Shown here: positions 1 to 7,502 of the stretch, piece by piece
How positions within the stretch are numbered: the first letter of the stretch is position 1
Layout: each line of letters begins with the position of its first letter
Source of the DNA: Microtetraspora glauca
GTDB lineage: Bacteria; Actinomycetota; Actinomycetes; Streptomycetales; Streptomycetaceae
Assembly: GCA_000721275.1 (NCBI GenBank)
Contig: JOFO01000001.1
Coordinates: 186,001 to 250,000 of the forward strand
Reading direction: 5' to 3'
DNA: 64,000 bases
The notes under the pieces: model-generated
What the model was told of the DNA's origin: nothing
What the model saw: only the letters and a program-made list of their open reading frames with translations
The model's database searches: none
Position numbers and translations under genes: made by a program

Positions 1-256
1 CGACCGCCGGATCCTCGGCTACCTCCACGTGAAGGACGCCCTGGACATCAGCCCGCGCGACCTTCCGCTGCCGGTGTCGGCGCTGCGGCCGATCGCGCGC
101 GTGCGGGCGGCGACCCCGATGGACGACGTGCTGACGGCGATGCGCCGCAGCCGTACGCACCTGGCCGCCGTGCTCGACGAGGACGGCAAGCTCGCCGGAC
201 TGGTGACGATGGAGGACGTCCTCCGCGAACTGGTGGGCCGCCCGGCCGCGCCGTAG
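1..256 (+). CDS. CBS-domain protein, C-terminal part (hemolysin/CNNM-type), 5' end outside window
   Basis: The open frame enters from the left edge (first full codon at position 2) and ends at the TAG at 254-256. The visible ~84 residues read as the second half of a CBS pair: a GYLHVKDAL stretch, then a region ending LAGLVTMEDVLRELVG, the usual end of a CBS motif. GYLHVKD is typical of CBS pairs in CNNM/CorC-like 'hemolysin family' membrane proteins, where CBS domains bind adenine nucleotides and control a cation-transport module. The membrane part would lie upstream and cannot be seen. A GTG at 29 would give a 75-residue protein starting inside the domain and is not credible. Family assignment is good; transport function is inferred. 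Confidence 0.8.
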   Translation, partial: DRRILGYLHVKDALDISPRDLPLPVSALRPIARVRAATPMDDVLTAMRRSRTHLAAVLDEDGKLAGLVTMEDVLRELVGRPAAP

Positions 257-273
257 CGGGCGCGCGGCGCGGC

Positions 274-310
274 GGAAGGGCCCCGGGATCTCGGATCCCG
301 GGGCCCTTCC
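274..310. terminator. Strong bidirectional terminator hairpin
   Basis: A perfect 17-bp inverted repeat (274-290 with 294-310) closes on the 3-nt loop TCG. It sits between the stop of the CBS-domain gene (+) and the stop of the isomerase-like gene (-), so it can serve both. There is no T tract, as is common for terminators in high-GC actinobacteria. Confidence 0.85.
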
Positions 311-345
311 CGCGTCCGCGCTCCCGGTGCGGGGGCGCCGCCGCG

Positions 346-1449
346 TCAGAGGGCGGTGGCGGCGAGCCAGTCGTCGAGGAGGTCGCGGTCGCCTGTGTGG
401 GTGAAGCGGGCGTCGTTGGCGGCGTACCGGCGGTGCAGCAGGAGGAGCAGGTCGCCGGCGTCGGCGGTCACGGTGGCGGTGATCGGCTGACCCGATTCGG
501 TCAGCTGAGTGGATTCGGCCAGCTGAGTCGATGCGTTCGGCTGATGTGGTGTGGTCGGCCGGTGCGACGCGGTCCGTTCGGTCGTCCGGCTCCAGGTGAA
601 GCCGCCTCCGCCGAGCACCAGCGTCCACGCGGCACCGCTGTCGCGCGCCGCCAGGCGGAGGGCGGCGCCGTCGCGGCCGAGGTGGGCGAGCGGTTCGGCG
701 ATCCACGGGATGTAGGGGGCCGTGGTGAGGAAGTGGTCGAGCGCGTCGGCGGCCGTGGCCGGGTCGAGCGGGCGCGCGCCGCCGGTGAGCGCGATCTCGG
801 CGTCGGCGAGGTGGACGACCGTCTCGGCCAGGACGTGCCGCGGGTAGTGCCGTACGTACGGGTCGGCGCCGGGTGACCACACCGGCGCGGCGGGATCGGC
901 GGCGCGCGCCGCGGCGGTGAAGGCGGCGGCGCGTGCGGCGAACCAGCCGGGGTACGCGGACGGCTCGGCCGGCGGGTCGAGCGGGAGGTCACCGGGGCGG
1001 ACGCGGGTGGCGGGCCGTGCGGTCACCAGGTGCGCGGCCCAGCCGTGCACGGTACCGAGGTGACGGGTGAGGTCGCCGAGCGTCCAGCCGGGGCAGGTCG
1101 GCACGGGCGTGGCGGGATCGGCGTCCGCGACGGTGTCCGCGTACCGGCCCGCCTGCTCGGCGACGGCGTCCACGAGGGCGAGGTGGATGTCCTCGTCCAG
1201 CCCGAATCCCGCGGACACCTGGAGCAGCTGGTCCCGCCACGGGCCGGGCGGCTCCCGCAGCGCGGCGGCGCGGAAGAGTCCGTCGAGGGTCCGCCGGTCC
1301 TCCAGGCCGAGGCCGGACAGCACGTACCCGGTGCTCTCGAGCCACTTCACGGCCGTGTCGGGGTCGAGGGTGTCCTCGTCGCTGGTCTCGACCGCCGTGA
1401 CCAGCCCGGCCAGGGCCTCGGCCAGGGCGTGCAGGAGCGCGTCGCTCAT
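346..1449 (-). CDS. Maleylpyruvate isomerase-like mycothiol-dependent protein fused to a small N-terminal domain
   Basis: 367 aa from the ATG at 1449, chosen because GGGAGGGG lies just upstream; longer in-frame starts run into the divergent gene. Residues ~1-86 (MSDALL...GFGLDED) look like a small helical actinobacterial protein that I remember as a separate gene. From ~87 onward (DIHLALVDAV; CPGWTLGDLTRHLG near 125) it matches the DinB-fold maleylpyruvate isomerase family, whose members use mycothiol and a metal. The C-terminal SCP2-like part (TADAGDLLLLLHRR) is interrupted by a Ser/Thr/Gln-rich insertion (around residues 295-325) with internal repeats and unusual base composition. Substrate unknown. 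It is divergent from a GDSL hydrolase with a palindrome between them. Confidence 0.75.
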   Translation of the reverse strand: MSDALLHALAEALAGLVTAVETSDEDTLDPDTAVKWLESTGYVLSGLGLEDRRTLDGLFRAAALREPPGPWRDQLLQVSAGFGLDEDIHLALVDAVAEQAGRYADTVADADPATPVPTCPGWTLGDLTRHLGTVHGWAAHLVTARPATRVRPGDLPLDPPAEPSAYPGWFAARAAAFTAAARAADPAAPVWSPGADPYVRHYPRHVLAETVVHLADAEIALTGGARPLDPATAADALDHFLTTAPYIPWIAEPLAHLGRDGAALRLAARDSGAAWTLVLGGGGFTWSRTTERTASHRPTTPHQPNASTQLAESTQLTESGQPITATVTADAGDLLLLLHRRYAANDARFTHTGDRDLLDDWLAATAL

Positions 1450-1485
1450 CGGGTTTCCCCTCCCGGGTGCTCCACGGCACCCGCG

Positions 1486-1501
1486 CATACCGCACGGTAT
1501 G
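1486..1501. promoter_or_regulatory. Palindromic operator in divergent promoter region
   Basis: CATACCGCACGGTATG is a perfect inverted repeat of 7 bp arms around a 2-nt centre, the form expected for a TetR-type dimer. It lies in the 64 bp between the starts at 1449 (-) and 1514 (+). No TetR gene is adjacent, so the regulator is unknown. Confidence 0.5.
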
Positions 1502-1513
1502 ATCGGGTCCGCC

Positions 1514-2296
1514 ATGGAGATCAATGCCACGTACAACAGTCTCGTCGCCGTCGGGGACAGCTTCACCGAGGGTATGTCGGACCTGAGGCCCGACGGCTCG
1601 TACCGGGGCTGGGCGGACGTCCTGGCGGGCCGGCTCGCCGCCCGCACGCCCGGGTTCCGCTACGCGAACCTCGCGGTGCGCGGGAAGCTCATCGGTCAGA
1701 TCGTCGAGGAGCAAGTCGCCCTGGCCGCAGGGATGGAGGCCGATGTGGTCACCCTCGTCGGCGGCCTCAACGACACCCTCCGCCCCAAGGTCGACATGGT
1801 GCGCGTGAAGGACCTCCTGACCGAGGCCGTGGAACGCCTCACACCTGCCTGCGGGCAGCTGGTCCTGATGCGCAGCCCCGGCCGGAACGGCCCGGTCATG
1901 GAGCGCTTCCGCCCCCGGATGGAGGAGCTCTTCGCGCACATCGACGCCCTGGCCGACCGGCACGGCGCGCTCGTGGTCGACCTGTACGGCGCGCCGGTCC
2001 TGGGCGACCCCCGGCTGTGGGACGTGGACCGGCTGCACCTCACCGCCGAGGGGCACCGCCGGGTCGCGGAGGCCGTGTGGCAGTCGCTGGGGCTGGCCGC
2101 CGAGAGCGACTGGCGGGAGCCGCTTCCGGCGGCGGTACGCCCGGGCTGGATGACGCGGCGGGCCGCGGACGCCCGGTTCGCGAGGGAGCACCTGGGCCCG
2201 TGGATCGGCCGCCGGCTCACCGGCCGCTCGTCCGGCGACGGCCGGCCCCCGAAGCGCCCGGAGCTGCTTCCGTACGAGACGCGGTCCGAGGTCTGA
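1514..2296 (+). CDS. SGNH/GDSL-family hydrolase
   Basis: 260 aa. Start ATG 1514 gives MEINATYNSLVAVGDSFTEG; an in-frame ATG at 1499 overlaps the palindrome and is less likely. Block I of the SGNH fold is GDSFTEG (Ser ~16), the GGLND block carries the Asn, and the late WDVDRLHLTAEGHR supplies the catalytic Asp/His pair of block V. No signal peptide is seen, so the enzyme is probably cytoplasmic. Such enzymes are esterases, lipases or acyl hydrolases; the substrate cannot be told. The C-terminus after ~residue 220 is basic and lacks family motifs. Confidence 0.85.
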   Translation: MEINATYNSLVAVGDSFTEGMSDLRPDGSYRGWADVLAGRLAARTPGFRYANLAVRGKLIGQIVEEQVALAAGMEADVVTLVGGLNDTLRPKVDMVRVKDLLTEAVERLTPACGQLVLMRSPGRNGPVMERFRPRMEELFAHIDALADRHGALVVDLYGAPVLGDPRLWDVDRLHLTAEGHRRVAEAVWQSLGLAAESDWREPLPAAVRPGWMTRRAADARFAREHLGPWIGRRLTGRSSGDGRPPKRPELLPYETRSEV

Positions 2297-2415
2297 CCGG
2301 GGCACGGTCCGAGGTCCGGCCAAGGGGTGACCGGGCAGCGGGCACCGGCCGCGTGACATGGGTCTCGTAGCAAGCTCCAGCCGGGACCACGGCGCTGGCC
2401 TGCAGAAATCACCAG

Positions 2416-2430
2416 TAAACTCTGGACACG
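2416..2430 (+). promoter_or_regulatory. Probable -10 element and near-leaderless start of purB
   Basis: TAAACT at 2416-2421 lies 8 nt before the purB GTG at 2430 and no ribosome binding site is present between them. This spacing fits a leaderless or nearly leaderless transcript. No convincing -35 is visible 17-18 bp upstream. Confidence 0.4.
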
Positions 2431-3872
2431 TGACTGCTGCCACGGTGAAGCCCCGTATCCCCAACGTCCTGGCCGGCCGCTACGCCTCCGCGGAGCTCGC
2501 CGTCCTCTGGTCCCCCGAGCAGAAGGTGAAGCTGGAGCGCCAGCTGTGGCTCGCCGTGCTGCGCGCCCAGAAGGACCTCGGGATCGAGGTTCCGGACGCG
2601 GCGATCGCCGACTACGAGCGCGTCCTCGACCAGGTCGACCTCGGCTCCATCGCCGAGCGCGAGAAGGTCACCCGGCACGACGTGAAGGCCCGCATCGAGG
2701 AGTTCAACGCCCTCGCCGGCCACGAGCACGTGCACAAGGGCATGACCTCCCGCGACCTCACGGAAAACGTCGAGCAGCTCCAGATCCGCCTCTCCCTGGA
2801 GCTGATGCGGGACCGCACGGTCGCCGTCCTCGCCCGCCTGGGCAAGCTGTCCGCGGAGTACGGCGAGCTCGTCATGGCCGGCCGCTCGCACAACGTCGCC
2901 GCGCAGGCCACCACCCTCGGCAAGCGCTTCGCGACCGCCGCGGACGAGCTGCTCGTGGCGTACGCGCGCCTGGAGGACCTGCTCGGCCGCTACCCGCTGC
3001 GCGGCATCAAGGGCCCCGTCGGCACCGCCCAGGACATGCTCGACCTGCTCGGCGGCGACGCCGACAAGCTCGCCGAGCTGGAGCAGCGGATCGCCGGCCA
3101 CCTCGGCTTCGCGCACGCCTTCACCTCGGTCGGCCAGGTCTACCCGCGCTCGCTCGACTACGACGTCGTCACCACGCTGGTGCAGCTCGCCGCGGGCCCG
3201 TCGTCCATCGCCAAGACCATCCGCCTGATGGCCGGCCATGAGCTGGTCACCGAGGGCTTCAAGCCCGGCCAGGTCGGCTCCTCCGCGATGCCGCACAAGA
3301 TGAACACCCGCTCCTGCGAGCGCGTCAACGGCCTCATGGTCATCCTGCGCGGTTACGCCTCGATGACCGGCGAGCTGGCGGGCGACCAGTGGAACGAGGG
3401 CGACGTGTCCTGCTCCGTGGTCCGCCGCGTGGCGCTGCCGGACGCGTTCTTCGCGCTCGACGGCCTGCTGGAGACCTTCCTGACGGTGCTCGACGAGTTC
3501 GGCGCCTTCCCGGCCGTCGTCGCCCGCGAGCTCGACCGCTACCTCCCGTTCCTCGCCACCACCAAGGTCCTCATGGCCTCGGTCCGCGCGGGCGTGGGCC
3601 GCGAGCTCGCCCACGAGGCGATCAAGGAGAACGCGGTGGCCTCGGCCCTCGCCATGCGCGAGCAGGGCGTCGAGCGCAACGAACTCCTCGACAAGCTCGC
3701 CGCCGACGACCGCATTCCGCTGGACCGCGCGCAGCTCGACGCGCTGATGGCGGACAAGCTCTCCTTCACCGGCGCCGCCGCCGACCAGGTCGCCACCGTG
3801 GTGTCCCGGATCGAGGAGCTCGTCAAGCAGCACCCCGAGGCCGCCGCCTACACCCCCGGCGCGATCCTCTGA
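2430..3872 (+). CDS. purB: Adenylosuccinate lyase
   Basis: 480 aa from the GTG at 2430 (MTAATVKPRIPNVLAGRY), the usual length for actinobacterial PurB; the longer frame from 2358 adds an unconserved leader. PurB is a cytoplasmic tetramer that cleaves SAICAR to AICAR and adenylosuccinate to AMP, both with release of fumarate. The fumarase/aspartase-superfamily signature GSSAMPHKMN is present at about residue 289, with the conserved TSRDLTENV and GRSHNVAAQATTLG segments ahead of it. The stop at 3870-3872 overlaps the presumed start of the next gene, so the two are probably co-translated. Confidence 0.97.
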   Translation: MTAATVKPRIPNVLAGRYASAELAVLWSPEQKVKLERQLWLAVLRAQKDLGIEVPDAAIADYERVLDQVDLGSIAEREKVTRHDVKARIEEFNALAGHEHVHKGMTSRDLTENVEQLQIRLSLELMRDRTVAVLARLGKLSAEYGELVMAGRSHNVAAQATTLGKRFATAADELLVAYARLEDLLGRYPLRGIKGPVGTAQDMLDLLGGDADKLAELEQRIAGHLGFAHAFTSVGQVYPRSLDYDVVTTLVQLAAGPSSIAKTIRLMAGHELVTEGFKPGQVGSSAMPHKMNTRSCERVNGLMVILRGYASMTGELAGDQWNEGDVSCSVVRRVALPDAFFALDGLLETFLTVLDEFGAFPAVVARELDRYLPFLATTKVLMASVRAGVGRELAHEAIKENAVASALAMREQGVERNELLDKLAADDRIPLDRAQLDALMADKLSFTGAAADQVATVVSRIEELVKQHPEAAAYTPGAIL

Positions 3873-4432
3873 GCCCGAACCGCCGGTTCACCCGCGAGGA
3901 ACTGGAGGCCGCCCGCGACCGCGTCGTCCCCGACGTGGCCGAGGGCGGCCTCGCCGTTCTGTTCTGCGGCATCAACCCCGGCCTGATGACCGCCGCGACG
4001 GGCCACCACTTCGCCCGCCCCGGCAACCGCTTCTGGCCGGTGCTCCACCTCTCCGGCTTCACCCCGCGCGTGCTGCGCCCCGACGAGCAGGACGAGCTGC
4101 TGTCGTACGGGCTCGGCATCACCAACGTCGCCGCCCGGCCGACCGCGCGCGCCGACGAACTGAGCCGCGAGGAGTACGTCGAGGGCGGCCGGATCCTCAC
4201 CGCGAAGGTCCTGCGGCTGAAGCCCCGCTGGCTCGCGGTCGTCGGCGTCACCGCGTACCGCACGGCCTTCGGCGAACCGAAGGCGGCGATCGGCCCGCAG
4301 GAGCGGACCATCGGCACGACGCGGATCTGGGCGCTGCCCAACCCGAGCGGGCTGAACGCGCACTGGACGGCGGCGACCATGGCGGACGAGTACGCACGGC
4401 TCCGCCGGGCCGCCGGCCTGCCGCGCGCCTGA
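3869..4432 (+). CDS. mug: G/U mismatch-specific DNA glycosylase (MUG type)
   Basis: About 187 aa if translation begins near the purB stop. The family core is clear: VLFCGINPGL holds the active-site Asn in a GINPG motif, followed by FARPGNRFWPVLHLSGF, and a late ALPNPSGLNAH segment gives the second uracil-fold motif. The enzyme removes uracil or ethenocytosine opposite G. The start is odd: in this frame there is no ATG, GTG or TTG near the purB stop. CTG at 3869 overlaps it, and the first standard start is GTG 3935, inside the conserved fold. I place the start at 3869 with low certainty. The -1 overlap with purB suggests coupling by reinitiation. Confidence 0.85.
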   Translation: MSPNRRFTREELEAARDRVVPDVAEGGLAVLFCGINPGLMTAATGHHFARPGNRFWPVLHLSGFTPRVLRPDEQDELLSYGLGITNVAARPTARADELSREEYVEGGRILTAKVLRLKPRWLAVVGVTAYRTAFGEPKAAIGPQERTIGTTRIWALPNPSGLNAHWTAATMADEYARLRRAAGLPRA

Positions 4433-4476
4433 CCGGATCCCTCCGCCGCTTCGCCACCACGGTCACCGCCACGGAG

Positions 4477-4502
4477 GCGTGTCACGAGGGCGTGTCACGA
4501 GG
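4477..4502. repeat. Two tandem 13-bp repeats
   Basis: GCGTGTCACGAGG occurs twice head to tail in the convergent gap between the mug-like gene and the orphan at 4561-4998. No function is apparent. Confidence 0.6.
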
Positions 4503-4560
4503 GCGCGTCCCGCGAGCACCTCACAGCGGGCTCGTCACACGGGCACGCCGGAGCGGCACC

Positions 4561-4998
4561 TCACGGCGGATCCACATCGGTCACGACGGCGAGGAGCTGG
4601 AACGGCAGCTCGTCGTCCCACTGCGAGACGCCCAGTCCTATCCATCTGTCGTCCACACGCCACAGCGTGAGGTCCGGTACGTGCGCGCACAGCACGGACC
4701 AGGGCTCCGGCAGCCGCTCCCCCTCCATGCTGCGATGGTGCAGCGACCACAGGCTCATGCGGTCCGGCGCGCCCCAGCGCGCGGCGAGGACAGCGGCCAG
4801 ACCGTCCCGCTCCGCTTCGTACTGCTCCTCGACGACCTCCCGGCGGCTCCCGCCGTCCTCCCAGAAGTCCTCGCTGGTCGCCAGCGCGAGGACGTGGAAA
4901 CCGGGCCCGCTGTCGAGGTGGCCGGCGCGCTCCGGCCCCGCCGGGAAATCCCTCGACCGCAGTAAGTCGAGGTCCGACAGAAGGCGTGTCGTGGTCAT
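4561..4998 (-). CDS. Orphan protein with an early TTA codon
   Basis: 145 aa from the ATG at 4998 (MTTTRLLSDLDLLRSRDF). I do not recognise the family. It is acidic, lacks a signal peptide or membrane segment, and has a tryptophan-rich C-terminal half (MSLWSLHHRS, LTLWRVDDRWIG), which suggests a small globular fold; it is vaguely like immunity or SUKH-type proteins, but without a diagnostic motif. Codon 12 is TTA (4963-4965), the codon read in Streptomyces by the developmentally controlled bldA tRNA, so translation may be limited to late growth. It is divergent from a ROK regulator across 222 bp. Confidence 0.65.
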   Translation of the reverse strand: MTTTRLLSDLDLLRSRDFPAGPERAGHLDSGPGFHVLALATSEDFWEDGGSRREVVEEQYEAERDGLAAVLAARWGAPDRMSLWSLHHRSMEGERLPEPWSVLCAHVPDLTLWRVDDRWIGLGVSQWDDELPFQLLAVVTDVDPP

Positions 4999-5220
4999 GT
5001 GCCCAGTAAACCGCGCCCCACTGACAGTTGGCGCCGCGTCAGCCGCCCGCCCCCGCGACTCCGGTGAGCCTGCGAGGACACGGCCGCCCGGAGACATCCG
5101 GGACAGGGGGAAATACCGGCCGGCGGAGGTCCGGGAAGGCGTCCAGGGGGCGGCCCTCGCCGCTTCCGGAACCATTGAGTACCATCCGCCTGAGACGGGC
5201 ACGAGCTGGGAGGACACACT

Positions 5221-6378
5221 GTGGGGCGGCTGACCGGCGGGGATCCGTCGCTGCTGCGGCGGATCAATTCCGCGGTGGTACTCCATGCTCTGCGCGGCTC
5301 CGACGCGCGCACGCTCACGGACCTGACCCGGATCACCGGGCTGTCCCGGCCGACCGTCGAAGGGGTCGTCGAAGGCCTCATCGACGGCGGCCTCGTCGTC
5401 GAGGCGGCGCCCGAGGAGGGCGAGACCCGGCGCCAGGGACGCCCCGCGCGGAGGTTCCGCTTCCGCGCCGAGGCGGGCCATCTGCTCGGCATCGAGATCG
5501 GTCCGCACCGCGTCGCCGCCCTCCTCTCCGGTCTGGACGGCCGGATCATCAGCGCGGGCGCGCGCGAGGTGTCGGAGACCGCGCCCGAGGACGAACGCCT
5601 CGACAAGGTGCGCACGGTCGTCGCCGACGTGCTCCGCCGCGCCGGTGTGCCCCGGTCGAACCTGCGGGCGGTCGGCGTCGGCACCCCCGGCATCGTGGAG
5701 GCCGACGGCACGGTGCGGCTCGGCACCGCCCTGCCCGGCTGGACGGGCCTCGCGCTCGGCGAGCGGCTGCGCCGCTCCTTCCGCTGCCCGGTGATCGTGG
5801 AGAACGACGCCAACGCGGCGGCCGTCGCCGAACACTGGAAGGGCGCGGCAACCGACTCCGACGACATCGTCTTCGTCCTCGCCGGGCTGAGCCCCGGCGC
5901 GGGCTCGCTGATCGGCGGCCGGCTGCACCGCGGTTACGGCGGCGCGGCGGGCGAGATCGGCGCGCTGCACCTGCTGGGGCGCGGCGTCACGCCGGAGCAC
6001 CTGCTGTCGACGACCGACGAACCGCTGCACCCGCTCGACGAGCAGGCGGTCGCGGAGGTCTTCGCCCTGGCGAGGAAGGGCGACGCGCAGGCCCAGGCGG
6101 CGGTCGAGCGGTTCATCCAGCGGCTGGTCCACGACGTGGGCGCCCTCGTGCTGGCGCTCGATCCCGAGCTGGTGGTGGTCGGCGGCTGGGCGGCCGGCCT
6201 GGACGGTGTGCTGCAGCCGCTCCGCGAAGAGCTGGCGCGGTTCTGCCTGCGCCCGCCGCGGGTCGTGCTGTCGCTGCTCGGCGAGGCCGCGGTCGGCACG
6301 GGCGCGCTGCGTCTCGCCCTCGACCACGTCGAGGAGCAGCTGTTCGCCGTCGACGGCAGCGTGACGGCCCGCCGCTGA
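5221..6378 (+). CDS. ROK-family transcriptional regulator
   Basis: 385 aa from the GTG at 5221, with GGGAGGAC 6 nt upstream. Residues ~10-75 form a winged helix-turn-helix (LTDLTRITGLSRPTVEGVVE); the rest is a ROK sugar-kinase-like fold with GVGTPGIVEADG and the ENDANAAA catalytic-Asp segment, then GAAGEIG. The zinc-binding Cys cluster that normally follows that point in ROK proteins is absent; the sequence runs ALHLLGRGVTPEH instead. The protein may therefore sense a sugar without phosphorylating it. No sugar transport genes are adjacent, so its regulon is unknown. It ends before a terminator shared with the convergent GntR gene. Confidence 0.88.
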   Translation: MGRLTGGDPSLLRRINSAVVLHALRGSDARTLTDLTRITGLSRPTVEGVVEGLIDGGLVVEAAPEEGETRRQGRPARRFRFRAEAGHLLGIEIGPHRVAALLSGLDGRIISAGAREVSETAPEDERLDKVRTVVADVLRRAGVPRSNLRAVGVGTPGIVEADGTVRLGTALPGWTGLALGERLRRSFRCPVIVENDANAAAVAEHWKGAATDSDDIVFVLAGLSPGAGSLIGGRLHRGYGGAAGEIGALHLLGRGVTPEHLLSTTDEPLHPLDEQAVAEVFALARKGDAQAQAAVERFIQRLVHDVGALVLALDPELVVVGGWAAGLDGVLQPLREELARFCLRPPRVVLSLLGEAAVGTGALRLALDHVEEQLFAVDGSVTARR

Positions 6379-6492
6379 CCCGGGCACGCGCGCGTACCCG
6401 TACTCGTACGCGTACACCGACCCCTGCGTGTACGACCTGACAGCGCCCAGGCGCCGGCCGATCCCGGCGCGACCGTACCGTGAAACGCGAAA

Positions 6493-6514
6493 ACCCGGCC
6501 TCGGAAGGCCGGGT
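6493..6514. terminator. Bidirectional terminator
   Basis: ACCCGGCCT and AGGCCGGGT form a 9-bp stem on a 4-nt loop, with A-rich sequence on the left and T-containing sequence on the right. It separates the convergent ROK (+) and GntR (-) genes. Confidence 0.85.
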
Positions 6515-6540
6515 CTTCGTGGTGCCGTCCGGGCATCGGC

Positions 6541-6565
6541 TCGCGTGAACCGCCGCTCCGGCCGA
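6541..6565. repeat. Short dispersed repeat, copy 1
   Basis: A stretch beginning TCGCGTGAACCGCCGCTCC recurs almost identically at 10952-10975, each time just downstream of a regulatory gene's stop codon. The copies differ by one inserted A and one C/G change. Confidence 0.55.
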
Positions 6566-6571
6566 CCGGGG

Positions 6572-7312
6572 TCAGGAGGCCATCGCGAGGTCGACCGAGT
6601 CGCCGAAGGTGAGGCGGCAGGTGTCGGCGCGGTAGGTGGCGACCGAGACGGCGGCGGTACGGCCTCCGGAGAGGTACCGCGTCGTCACCACCAGCACCGG
6701 GGAGCCCGGGAGGCGGTCCAGCTCCTTGGCGTCGTCCGCGCGCGCGGAACCCAGCTCCACCGAGCGGTCCTGGCCGTCCAGGGCGAGGTGCTGGAGCTCG
6801 CGCAGCACGGCACGGGCGCGCGCGGGTCCGGCGGGGGCGTCGATCGAGGTGAGCCCGGCGACCGAGCCGACGGGCACGTACAGCACTTCCGTGGCGACGG
6901 CCTGGCCCTGGCTGAGGCGCACCCGGCGCACCAGGTGCACGTCCTCGCCGGCCGGAGTCTCCAGCAGGCGGGCGACGGCGGCGGGCGCCGTGCCGAGGAC
7001 GGCGTCCTGCGCCTCCCAGGCGTCGTCGCCGACGCCGGGCCACGCCTGCTGCGTGGTCGAGACGTCGACGCCGACGCGCGGGGGCGCGACCGTCGTGCCG
7101 ACACCGCGCCGGCGCTGCAGGCGTCCTTCGAGCTCCAGCTGCTCCAGAGCCTGGCGGAGCGTGGCGCGGGCGACGCCGAAGCGGGCCGCGAGCTCGCGCT
7201 CGTTGGGCAGGATCTCACCGACCGCGAAGTCGGAGTCGAGTGCTTCGCCGATCACCGTCTTGAGGTGCTGGTACTTCGGTTCCTGGACCGATTCCAGCTG
7301 CGTGGTCCCCAC
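6572..7312 (-). CDS. GntR-family regulator with UTRA domain (HutC/DasR subfamily)
   Basis: 246 aa from the GTG at 7312 with GGAGGACAGG upstream. Residues ~10-75 are a GntR winged helix (LPNERELAARFGVARATLRQALEQL), and ~95-240 form a UTRA ligand-binding domain (HLVRRVRLSQGQAVATEVLYVP). HutC-type regulators bind sugar phosphates, amino acids or similar metabolites. A consensus-like promoter and an overlapping palindrome of the type used by this subfamily lie upstream, pointing to autoregulation. No metabolic operon is adjacent, so the target pathway is not visible. Confidence 0.9.
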   Translation of the reverse strand: MGTTQLESVQEPKYQHLKTVIGEALDSDFAVGEILPNERELAARFGVARATLRQALEQLELEGRLQRRRGVGTTVAPPRVGVDVSTTQQAWPGVGDDAWEAQDAVLGTAPAAVARLLETPAGEDVHLVRRVRLSQGQAVATEVLYVPVGSVAGLTSIDAPAGPARARAVLRELQHLALDGQDRSVELGSARADDAKELDRLPGSPVLVVTTRYLSGGRTAAVSVATYRADTCRLTFGDSVDLAMAS

Positions 7313-7389
7313 CCTGTCCTCCGCAATTCGCCGTGTCCCGCGGCGTTTCCGCGCCCTTGTTTATTAAAGGTTCCTGCACTAACTCTGCG

Positions 7390-7418
7390 ACCATAAGGCG
7401 AGCCATCACCTTGGTCAA
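7390..7418 (-). promoter_or_regulatory. Promoter of the GntR gene (-35 TTGACC, 17 bp, -10 TATGGT)
   Basis: Read on the minus strand, TTGACC (7413-7418) and TATGGT (7390-7395) are spaced by exactly 17 bp, a good vegetative-sigma promoter, and lead into a ~70-nt leader before the GTG at 7312. Confidence 0.65.
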
Positions 7419-7424
7419 GACCAA
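7411..7424. promoter_or_regulatory. GntR/HutC-type operator overlapping the -35
   Basis: TTGGTCAAGACCAA has 6-bp arms around a 2-nt centre and resembles the TGGTC-TA-GACCA core known for DasR-type sites. It covers the -35 of the GntR promoter, so binding would block transcription of the regulator's own gene. Confidence 0.6.
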
Positions 7425-7432
7425 TCCTCCGC

Positions 7433-7483
7433 CGAACGTCCGGAAATGTGACCCTCTGACCTTGATCGTTCACAGGACGTTCG
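7433..7483. repeat. Spaced inverted repeat between divergent genes
   Basis: CGAACGTCC (7433-7441) is matched by GGACGTTCG (7475-7483) across a 33-nt spacer. It lies in the 357-bp gap before the hydrolase gene, just upstream of the long hairpin at 7503. It may be a pair of operator half-sites or part of a structured transcript. I see no ORF here. Confidence 0.45.
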
Positions 7484-7502
7484 CACCCCCGTGAGACGCG
7501 CG

